IMG/VR virus record: IMGVR_UViG_3300022198_001883
Coordinates: 1 to 20,292 of that record
Length of the DNA: 20,292 nt
Strand: one strand, 5' to 3'
DNA from: a virus
Both the position numbers and the translations under genes were made by a program. The notes beneath the pieces were generated by a model. The model was not told the origin of the DNA. It searched no databases and was given only the letters and a program-made list of their open reading frames with translations. This document shows, in pieces, positions 14,319 to 20,292 of the stretch (position 1 is the first letter of the stretch; the number at the start of each line of letters is the position of its first letter).

Positions 14319-15183
14319 ATTCAATAGAAAGTTTAGATTATTAATTGAGATAATTGAAAACGGAGAAACAAAAACTTTAGAAATAAAAAGCCCTTTAACG
14401 ATTCAATTTCAAATTGAAAGAAATTCGGCTAGTAGTTTAAATAGTGCATCAATTAGAGTTTATAATCTAACTGAAAATAATCGAAACGCTATTTTCCAAA
14501 ATATCTATGATATAAGAAATGCACAATCTAGGCGTAAAGTTATTTTACAAGCTGGATATGGCGATGAATTATCAACCATCTTTATTGGTGGTATGAATGA
14601 AGCCTATTCTTATAGACAAAGTACGGAAATAATAACTTTTATAAATGCTTTAGATGGCGGAATTGAGGCTTATAATTCATATATTAATAAAACTTTTGAA
14701 GCAGGACTTACAAAAGAGAATCTATTTAAGGAATTAGCGAAATCTTTAGGTTTACCTATTGGCACTATTGGCGAAACTCAAGGAGAGTCAAAAAGAGGGG
14801 TCGCGGTAAATGGCAATACTTTCACACTACTTAAAAAGGATTTTAAAGATGAGTTTTTTATTGATCTTGGAACTATACATAAATTAAAACCTAATGAAGC
14901 AATAAAAGGCAAAGTACCATTGATTAATAGCGATACTGGTTTATTAGGTACGCCTTTATTGCAGGGGGTTTATTTACAAGTAGATTTAATATTTGAGCCT
15001 AGATTAAAAGTCGGTCAATTAATTCAAATTGAATCATCATTTAATAAAAAATTTGATGGTCAATATAAAATAATCGGTATTAGGCATAATGCTATAATAT
15101 CAGAAGCCACAAGCGGAGAAGCGACTACAACCTTGCAATTATTGTTAGGTAATAAATTACTAGGAGGATTAAAACAGGTATGA
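14314..15183 (+). CDS. Baseplate hub protein
   Basis: A 289-residue protein between the plug and the spike genes. The N-terminal domain has LTIQFQIERNSASSLNSASI and RVYNLTENNRNAIFQN, a pattern shared by hub proteins of Mu gp44/P2 gpD type; next are VILQAGYGDELSTIFIGGMN and EIITFINALDGGIEAYNSYI. The middle includes TKENLFKELAKSLGLPIG, and the C-terminal part LIFEPRLKVGQLIQIESSFN, GQYKIIGIRHNAIISEATSG and TTLQLLLG, again typical of a hub beta domain. By family knowledge a trimer forms the hub around the spike and continues the tube. It ends with TGA that overlaps the next ATG (ATGA). An AGGAGG (15162-15167) inside its end may serve the spike gene. Confidence 0.8.
   Translation: MKFNRKFRLLIEIIENGETKTLEIKSPLTIQFQIERNSASSLNSASIRVYNLTENNRNAIFQNIYDIRNAQSRRKVILQAGYGDELSTIFIGGMNEAYSYRQSTEIITFINALDGGIEAYNSYINKTFEAGLTKENLFKELAKSLGLPIGTIGETQGESKRGVAVNGNTFTLLKKDFKDEFFIDLGTIHKLKPNEAIKGKVPLINSDTGLLGTPLLQGVYLQVDLIFEPRLKVGQLIQIESSFNKKFDGQYKIIGIRHNAIISEATSGEATTTLQLLLGNKLLGGLKQV
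15162..15179 (+). promoter_or_regulatory. Strong Shine-Dalgarno-like sequence before the spike gene
   Basis: TAGGAGGATT (15161-15170) contains a perfect AGGAGG core (15162-15167), 12 bases before the spike ATG (15180). It is the only perfect SD core near a start in the window. The spacing is longer than the usual 5-9 bases. It lies inside the coding sequence of the hub (LLGGLK), so it may be a coincidence of Gly codons. Confidence 0.45.
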
Positions 15184-15878
15184 CAATATTTAGAGGCGAG
15201 CCAGATTTATCGGACATAATGGACAATTTAAAAGATGATGTTTTTACTGAGTTAAATTGTCATAGAATAGGGGTTATACAAAGCTTTAATCCGTCTAATC
15301 AGACAGCAACAATCAAATTAGTTGATAAAGGTATAAGAGAAACGCCAGAAGGTAATATTATTCAAGAATATTCTTTATTGAAAGATTGCCCTGTTTTGAT
15401 AGCTAAAAGTTTACTTGGAGGCTTAACAATACCAATTAATCAAGGCGATACTTGTTTAGTTGTTTTCAATGATAGAGATATTGACAACTGGTTTAGTGAT
15501 GGCTTAGTGCAAAAACCAAACACAGCAAGAAGTCATGATTTTTCTGATGCAATAGCAATTGTTGGCATAAGAAATTTAGTCAATCAAATTAGTGATTATA
15601 ATAATACAGCAACAGAAATAAATTATGAAAATAATAAGATTATACTTGACACAAGCAATATTAAATTAATTAATAATTTAGGTGGTCAAATTAATATAGA
15701 TGATAAATTAGAGCTAAAAAATACAGCAGAAAACTTGAAACTTATCATCGATGATTTAATAACTGCATTAACTAGTTTGCAATGTGTTGATCCAGTAAGT
15801 GGTAATTTGCCAATAGATGGGGCGACAGCTTCTAATTTATCAGCATTATCAACAAGATTAAATGCTTTGTTAAAATGA
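15180..15878 (+). CDS. Baseplate spike protein (Gp138 N-terminal domain)
   Basis: A 232-residue protein. Residues about 22-115 look like the OB-fold domain of Gp138-type spikes: CHRIGVIQSFNPSNQTATIK, then KDCPVLIAKSLLGGLTIPIN, and the characteristic GDTCLVVFNDRDIDNWF (89-105), followed by RSHDFSDAIAIVG (117-129). Next comes a short strand-repeat part (TEINYENNKIILDTSNIKLI, GGQINIDDKLELKN), like a small beta-helix, and a helical C-terminus (NLKLIIDDLITALTSL and LSTRLNALLK). By family knowledge a trimer forms the central membrane-piercing spike, as gpV does in P2. The His-x-His metal-binding tip motif seen in some spikes is absent. Start overlaps the hub stop by ATGA, its own stop by ATGA with the next gene. 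Confidence 0.82.
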   Translation: MTIFRGEPDLSDIMDNLKDDVFTELNCHRIGVIQSFNPSNQTATIKLVDKGIRETPEGNIIQEYSLLKDCPVLIAKSLLGGLTIPINQGDTCLVVFNDRDIDNWFSDGLVQKPNTARSHDFSDAIAIVGIRNLVNQISDYNNTATEINYENNKIILDTSNIKLINNLGGQINIDDKLELKNTAENLKLIIDDLITALTSLQCVDPVSGNLPIDGATASNLSALSTRLNALLK

Positions 15879-16225
15879 CAAAAATAAGAACTTTAGATAG
15901 TAATGGAGATTGGACTTTTGGAAAAGGAAAATCTGATTATAAAATAGATGAAAAAGCTCTTGCACAACATATAATATCAAGAGTTAGAGAGTGGAAAACT
16001 GATTGCTTTTTTGCTCAAGAAAATGGTGTTGATTGGAATAATAGATTAGGGTATAAAAATCAAGAAACAATACTAGAAGATGAAATAAGGGATATACTTT
16101 TAAAAACTGATCAAGTTTTGGAAGTTTTGAGTGTCAATGCTAATATTGACAATAGAAAAGTAGTAATAACAGCAAGCATAAAATCAATATACTCAAATTC
16201 GCAAAAAATAGATATTGCATTATAA
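15875..16225 (+). CDS. Baseplate wedge protein (gp25-like / DUF2634)
   Basis: A 116-residue protein. It opens with a short N-terminal IRTLDSNGDWTFGKGKSDYK, a strand typical of DUF2634 proteins, then ALAQHIISRVREWKTDCFFA (29-48) and GVDWNNRLG (52-60), the gp25-like core, followed by LEDEIRDILLKTDQVLEVLS and VVITASIKSI. By family knowledge this T4 gp25/P2 gpW-like protein contributes the small core of each baseplate wedge and links it with the sheath. It overlaps the spike stop (ATGA) and is exactly contiguous with the baseplate J gene (TAA followed directly by ATG). Confidence 0.85.
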   Translation: MTKIRTLDSNGDWTFGKGKSDYKIDEKALAQHIISRVREWKTDCFFAQENGVDWNNRLGYKNQETILEDEIRDILLKTDQVLEVLSVNANIDNRKVVITASIKSIYSNSQKIDIAL

Positions 16226-17419
16226 ATGAGTGTATTAGATTCAACAGGCTTAACTATTGATAGCCTAAACGACATTATAACTAAATTTGAAGAGGGCTAT
16301 AAAAGTATTTATGGCAATGATATTATTTTGTCTAGCGATAGCCCCGATGGTCAAAGAATAAACATTGAAGCTCAAGCAATAAGAGATTTGCTAGAAGTGA
16401 TCGCTGCAATTTACAATTCTTTTGATCTCAACAAAGCTAATGGCGTTGATCTTGATAGATTAACTGCTATTCTAGGGATTGAAAGGCAAGGAGCGACATT
16501 TACTCAACAGCAAATAGAAATAACAGTTGATAGAAGTTTAACTTTAGACGGACTAGATGAACTAGCAACCGATATTGACGGAACAGGCTACACAGTAGCA
16601 GATGATACAGGTAATGAATTTATTTTACTTGATACCGCTAATCTGACAGCAGGAACTCATCTTTTAACTTTTAGAGCAAAAGAATTAGGCTCAATTACAA
16701 CACTACCAAACACAATAACTAATCCAGTAACTGTAGTTTTAGGGGTCACGAATATTAATAATCCTAGCGGCGTTTTGGAACTTGGCAAAGATGGGGAATT
16801 AGACTCAACTTATAGAATAAGAGCTTTACTATCATCTGCTATTAAATCTATCGGCTTTACTGATGGTTTACTTGCAAATATTTTAAATATTTCAGGCGTT
16901 ACCGATGCAAAAGTTTATGAAAATTTTACTAATGCAACCGATGTAAACGGAATCCCCTCGCATTCAATTTGGGCTATTGTAGAAGGCGGAGCTAATACGG
17001 ATATTGCCAATAGTATTTATTTGAAAAAAAATTCTGGTTGCGGTTTAAAAGGTTCTATAACGCTTGATATTATCAAAAATAATGGCGAAACATTTACAGC
17101 TAAATTTGATCGTCCGCAATCAAAAAATCTTTGGATTAGGTTTGATTTGAAAGCCACTAAAATAGGCGTTACCTTTGATCAATCTAATATTAAACAATAC
17201 ATAGTTGATAATCTTACTTTTAATATTGGCGAGCCTGCCGAGACTTCCAAAATTACAGCTATTGCAATAGAAGCAATAAATAATGAAGGGGGCGGAGGCG
17301 TACCACTTAATATTGAAATATCTGATGATAATATAACTTATGTTGACTTTTTAGATGTTACAACAGTTGATGAAAAATGGATTGTTGACTTAGCAAGAAT
17401 AACTATATCAGAGATATAA
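16226..17419 (+). CDS. Baseplate J-like protein
   Basis: A 397-residue protein. The N-terminal part contains a J-family pattern: FEEGYKSIYGNDI (21-33), SPDGQRINIEAQAIRDLLEV (39-58), NGVDLDRLTAILGIERQGAT (72-91). A central strand-rich domain has TFRAKELGSITTLPNTITNP, the conserved E/L-G-x-x-x-x-L-P motif of the family. Later come GELDSTYRIRALLSSAIKSI, ILNISGVTDAKVYENFTNAT and HSIWAIVEGG, the second conserved block. By family knowledge six pairs of J-like proteins form the baseplate wedge ring that holds tail fibres. The 397-residue length is normal. Its stop overlaps the DUF2612 gene (TAATG). Confidence 0.9.
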   Translation: MSVLDSTGLTIDSLNDIITKFEEGYKSIYGNDIILSSDSPDGQRINIEAQAIRDLLEVIAAIYNSFDLNKANGVDLDRLTAILGIERQGATFTQQQIEITVDRSLTLDGLDELATDIDGTGYTVADDTGNEFILLDTANLTAGTHLLTFRAKELGSITTLPNTITNPVTVVLGVTNINNPSGVLELGKDGELDSTYRIRALLSSAIKSIGFTDGLLANILNISGVTDAKVYENFTNATDVNGIPSHSIWAIVEGGANTDIANSIYLKKNSGCGLKGSITLDIIKNNGETFTAKFDRPQSKNLWIRFDLKATKIGVTFDQSNIKQYIVDNLTFNIGEPAETSKITAIAIEAINNEGGGGVPLNIEISDDNITYVDFLDVTTVDEKWIVDLARITISEI

Positions 17420-18168
17420 TGGCAATCAATATAGAGGAAGTTATACAATATTATCAAAATCTTTTGATTATACAATATAATCAAAAAGAGAAGGCTAAGG
17501 CTGAAATTGAGTTATTTGTAAAAACTCTTCTTAATGATGATATATATTCTAAAGTAAGAGAGGGCTTTGATTTAGAAACTGCAACAGGCAAGCAATTAGA
17601 TATTCTAGGGAAGATAATTGGTGTTGATAGATTCTATGAAGCTACAGGAATAGCAGATGGTAGCAATTGGCAATTAGCTAATTATATTGGAAATATTAAC
17701 GAAATACAAATTGCTGATTATAATAATAATATTTTTGGCGGTGAAGTTGTAGAATATAGCGATCTGCAATTAAATAATAGATTAAGCGATATTAATTATA
17801 GATTTATTTTAAAGCTTAAAATTATTCAAAATAATTCTAATCATAGCGAAAAATCTATTGATGATGGTTTGTTTTTGTTTTTTGGTGATGAGTTGGTGCA
17901 ATCGCCATCTGATAATATGACTATGGTTTATTTTGTAAAAAGTGATTCAATAAAATCGTTAGCATTAATTGCTTTTTCTAAAAAGGTATTGCCAAGACCA
18001 ATGGGTGTCAACCTATCGGGTTTAATTGTAAGAAATAAGCCTTTTTTTGGATTTAGAACTTACAACACGCAAATTGTTAATTCTAATATTGCAGGATTTG
18101 CCAATTATGACAATACAGCTTTTACAAATGGCGAAATGCTAACTTATGATAAAATAATAAATTTATAA
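17419..18168 (+). CDS. Baseplate protein, DUF2612 family
   Basis: A 249-residue protein right after baseplate J. ATGKQLDILGKIIGVDRFY (55-73) is the family signature (L-D-x-x-G-x-x-x-G), followed by a beta-rich middle, the helical segment RLSDINYRFILKLKIIQNNS and the late FGDELVQSPSDNMTMVYFVK. The C-terminus includes RPMGVNLSGLIV, a conserved P-x-G-V-x-x strand, and then GFRTYNTQIVNSNIAGFANY. By family knowledge and context it is the next part of the baseplate wedge, comparable in place to P2 gpI, and likely carries the tail fibres encoded just after. Nothing in it suggests enzymatic activity. Confidence 0.82.
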   Translation: MAINIEEVIQYYQNLLIIQYNQKEKAKAEIELFVKTLLNDDIYSKVREGFDLETATGKQLDILGKIIGVDRFYEATGIADGSNWQLANYIGNINEIQIADYNNNIFGGEVVEYSDLQLNNRLSDINYRFILKLKIIQNNSNHSEKSIDDGLFLFFGDELVQSPSDNMTMVYFVKSDSIKSLALIAFSKKVLPRPMGVNLSGLIVRNKPFFGFRTYNTQIVNSNIAGFANYDNTAFTNGEMLTYDKIINL

Positions 18169-18171
18169 ATA

Positions 18172-19701
18172 ATGGCTAAATTAACAAGACAAACTCAGAA
18201 GCTTTTTGCTCAAAATGTTAATAAAGGTACTTTTGGAAGTTTTAAATTAGGCACTCCGACAGTTGCAACAACGCTAGCAGATATGCAATCAGCAGAATAT
18301 CTTAATGGTTGGATTGATGGCTACAAGGAGCAAAACGGAAACAAACAAATACCAATTGAAGAGCAAAACACTTTACAATATATCAACAACTATCAGCAAG
18401 CTTATTTATTGCAAGAAGGAATAGCTGAATATGATATTGGCACAGAATATTATATTGATTCCTTAGTTAAGAATAGCGGATTAATATATAAATCATTAAT
18501 TGATAGTAATATTGGGCAATCTTTAAGCGATGCTTCCAAATGGCAAGTTTTAGGAGATCTTAAAACCTCAATCAATGTTGTTTATATAGATAAAAAAGAA
18601 GATTTACCAAGTGCAATATCTAATGTAATTACTCTTGAAGCTAAAACTTATATATTTACTTCTAGCGTTGATTTATTAGGTGATAGATTAGTTGCAATTG
18701 AAGGAACGGCAATTTTAGGGTTGGCGACTGATTCTTGTAAAATATCATCAACAGGATTAACTGGTTCACCATTAATTACCTCTAATTATACTTTATCAAT
18801 AAGACATATAACTTTAGAAGCGGAAACCCCTTTTAATTTAGATGCCTCCGCTAATGCTGATCAAATATTAAGCTGGTTTGAAGTGCATCTTGAGAATTGC
18901 ACAAATTCAGGCGTAATTAAATCTTACTCAAGCTTTATTGGTGATTCAATCAATGTCTTAAATTCAGCAGGAATATCTTTTGATGGCTCTATTAATACAA
19001 TAGGCTTTATTAAAAGTTATTTTGATATTCCATTGGGTAAAGTCGGGGTTAATTTTGAATCAAGTTTAATCCTTTCTTTAAGAAGTGGTTTATCTTATAC
19101 AGCGTTTAATATAGCCTCAACAGGTACAGCAATTAAAATTAACGCTGGAGCTACAATTCCAAATGAAGGTTTTTTATTAGACAATTGTAATTTCTCTGGA
19201 AGCGGTGTTTATTTAGATGGCATCAGCTCAAGCGATATTGAGTCAAGATTTAGAGATAATAGAGGTATTGCAAATTCTATAAGTGCTGGACAATATTATA
19301 TGAATGGCAATACTACCCCTACCACTATTGCCTCTTCTGGAACTTATACTAAAATTTTAGGTTCAACAAGTGCAGGCTCAATAGTACAAAGATTTGATGT
19401 CTCAACCTCAAATAAAGCGATTTATACAGGCTCATTGACGGATAATTTTATCGTGCATGTTGTTTTAACTTTTACTGGCACTAATAATGATGATCTTTCT
19501 TTTAAAATTGCTAAGAATGGAGTTGAGATTGATTCAAGCCAATTATCAAGGACAGTAGTTGGAACTGGCAATTATGCTTCGGTTGCCTTGCAAGACATAG
19601 TAGAGTTATCAACAAATGATTATATTGAAGTGTTTGCTACAAATGACACTAACACAAACAATATTATAATTAAAGATTTAAATGTAATTGTATCTAAATA
19701 A
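18172..19701 (+). CDS. Tail fibre protein, first of two tandem copies with shared N-terminus
   Basis: A 509-residue protein. The first 128 residues, including LQYINNYQQAYLLQEGIAEY (68-87) and a module-like YYIDSLVKNSGLIYKSLIDS then KWQVLG (93-128), are paralogous to the next gene and are probably the attachment to the baseplate. The module at 85-127 resembles CBM5/12 folds. Residues about 140-365 are rich in Ser, Ile, Asn and Gly strands (for example LVAIEGTAILGLATD and TGSPLITSNYTLSIRHITLE), suggesting a beta-helix. From about 370 a jelly-roll-like C-terminal domain starts with AGQYYMNGNTTPTTIA and continues with VQRFDVSTSNKAIYTG, SFKIAKNGVEIDSS and ALQDIVELSTNDYIEVF. Such C-terminal domains are usual for receptor binding. 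No chaperone domain or autoprotease site is seen. Confidence 0.85.
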   Translation: MAKLTRQTQKLFAQNVNKGTFGSFKLGTPTVATTLADMQSAEYLNGWIDGYKEQNGNKQIPIEEQNTLQYINNYQQAYLLQEGIAEYDIGTEYYIDSLVKNSGLIYKSLIDSNIGQSLSDASKWQVLGDLKTSINVVYIDKKEDLPSAISNVITLEAKTYIFTSSVDLLGDRLVAIEGTAILGLATDSCKISSTGLTGSPLITSNYTLSIRHITLEAETPFNLDASANADQILSWFEVHLENCTNSGVIKSYSSFIGDSINVLNSAGISFDGSINTIGFIKSYFDIPLGKVGVNFESSLILSLRSGLSYTAFNIASTGTAIKINAGATIPNEGFLLDNCNFSGSGVYLDGISSSDIESRFRDNRGIANSISAGQYYMNGNTTPTTIASSGTYTKILGSTSAGSIVQRFDVSTSNKAIYTGSLTDNFIVHVVLTFTGTNNDDLSFKIAKNGVEIDSSQLSRTVVGTGNYASVALQDIVELSTNDYIEVFATNDTNTNNIIIKDLNVIVSK

Positions 19702-20292
19702 TGGCTAATATAACAAGAAAACATCATAAAATATTTGCAAGCTCTGCTACAAATAACGGACAATTTGGCTCTGCACAATTAGGAACTAAAATAAATAGTA
19801 ATGATCCCGATGTAATTCAAGCTTTATCAGCTTATGATCAAGGTTGGAACTCTGCAACAACTGGCGGAACTGAATTGCCTACGCTTGAAGAAATGCAGGG
19901 CTTGCAATATAACAATAGCTATCAAATAGCTTATTTATTGCAAAAAGGTATTCCAGAATGGAATACAAGCACCGATTATTATATTGGAGATATAGCAAGA
20001 GAAATTGCAGGAACTAAGTTTTATAAATCAATTACTGATAATAATATTGGCAATGCTTTAACTGATATTAATAATTGGGAGTTTTTAGGAAATTTTGGAC
20101 TAGCCACCACCACAACTCAAGGTATATCTTACCTAAACAAACCAGTAACCATTACCAATAATGCTACTGATGCCGATCATGATATGGACTTTGGAGCTGG
20201 TAACTTTGATTTTGATGACGGAAGCGGACAAGCAACTCTAAGTGCATTAACTAAACAATTTGACGCTACTTTCGCACTAGGCACAAATGCAG
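19701..20292 (+). CDS. Second tail fibre protein (partial, runs off the window)
   Basis: The ATG at 19701 overlaps the stop of the first fibre gene (TAATG). The frame is open to the end of the window (197 codons seen). Its N-terminus aligns with the first fibre over about 130 residues: MA-x-x-TR start, FAS-x-x-x-x-x-GQFGS, then LQYNNSYQIAYLLQKGIPEW, STDYYIGDIA and KFYKSITDNNIGNALTDINN followed by WEFLG. After this shared part the sequences diverge. Here follow GISYLNKPVTITNNATDADH and DMDFGAGNFDFDDGSGQA, a low-complexity Asp/Gly/Asn segment that I associate with fibre proteins that carry repeated shaft regions. The rest of the gene is outside the window. Confidence 0.85.
   Translation, partial: MANITRKHHKIFASSATNNGQFGSAQLGTKINSNDPDVIQALSAYDQGWNSATTGGTELPTLEEMQGLQYNNSYQIAYLLQKGIPEWNTSTDYYIGDIAREIAGTKFYKSITDNNIGNALTDINNWEFLGNFGLATTTTQGISYLNKPVTITNNATDADHDMDFGAGNFDFDDGSGQATLSALTKQFDATFALGTNA

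Noticed and set aside
1-20292. tRNA genes, CRISPR arrays, IS elements, attachment sites, rho-independent terminators
   Set aside because: I read for clover-leaf patterns, spaced repeats, terminal inverted repeats and GC-rich hairpins followed by T runs and found none that stood out.

Overview
This window is a dense, one-directional block of late genes from a contractile-tailed double-stranded DNA phage or prophage (myovirus morphology). All genes I can support are on the + strand. They abut or overlap, the longest non-coding gap is about 58 bases, and no RNA gene, integrase, IS element or CRISPR array is visible. Base composition is very AT-rich (roughly 30% GC by eye) and the proteins are rich in Lys, Asn and Ile. 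TGA is used as a stop (spike and hub genes), so the standard bacterial code applies. The host cannot be fixed from this sequence. The low GC and near absence of Shine-Dalgarno sequences suggest an AT-rich bacterium that depends little on SD pairing, for example Bacteroidota or an AT-rich proteobacterium.

Layout: 1-153 is the 3' end of an unknown gene. 140-2027 is the DNA packaging pair (small and large terminase). 2086-7131 is the head module: portal, Mu F/SPP1 gp7-like minor head protein, an unknown small protein, a DUF2213 protease fused to a charged scaffold-like tail, a likely decoration protein and a DUF2184-type major capsid protein. 7148-9266 is the neck and completion module: a small coiled-coil protein, a DUF4054 connector with an inserted domain, a gpG/HK97 gp10-like protein, a stopper candidate and an LIC_12616-like tail terminator. 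9290-13198 is the tail: DUF3383 sheath, DUF3277 tube, tail assembly chaperone and tape measure. 13200-18168 is the baseplate: Dit-like protein, plug, hub, Gp138-type spike, gp25/DUF2634 wedge, baseplate J and DUF2612. 18172-20292 holds two tandem tail-fibre genes sharing an N-terminal attachment domain; the second runs off the window.

The genes follow virion assembly order: terminase packages DNA through the portal into a capsid built on the protease/scaffold, neck proteins close the head, and a sheath and tube of length set by the tape measure grow from the baseplate, which carries the fibres. The most interesting point is the tail chaperone. A second reading frame with no usable start lies in the -1 frame between the chaperone gene and the tape measure, and the overlap holds a canonical heptamer C CCT TTT (11554-11560). 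This predicts a programmed -1 frameshift giving a 134-residue protein and a 192-residue G-GT-type fusion. Other notable points are a carbohydrate-binding-module-like segment inserted in the DUF4054 neck protein and echoed in both fibres, a possible nested scaffold start, and a shared AT-rich leader motif in front of the capsid and sheath genes.
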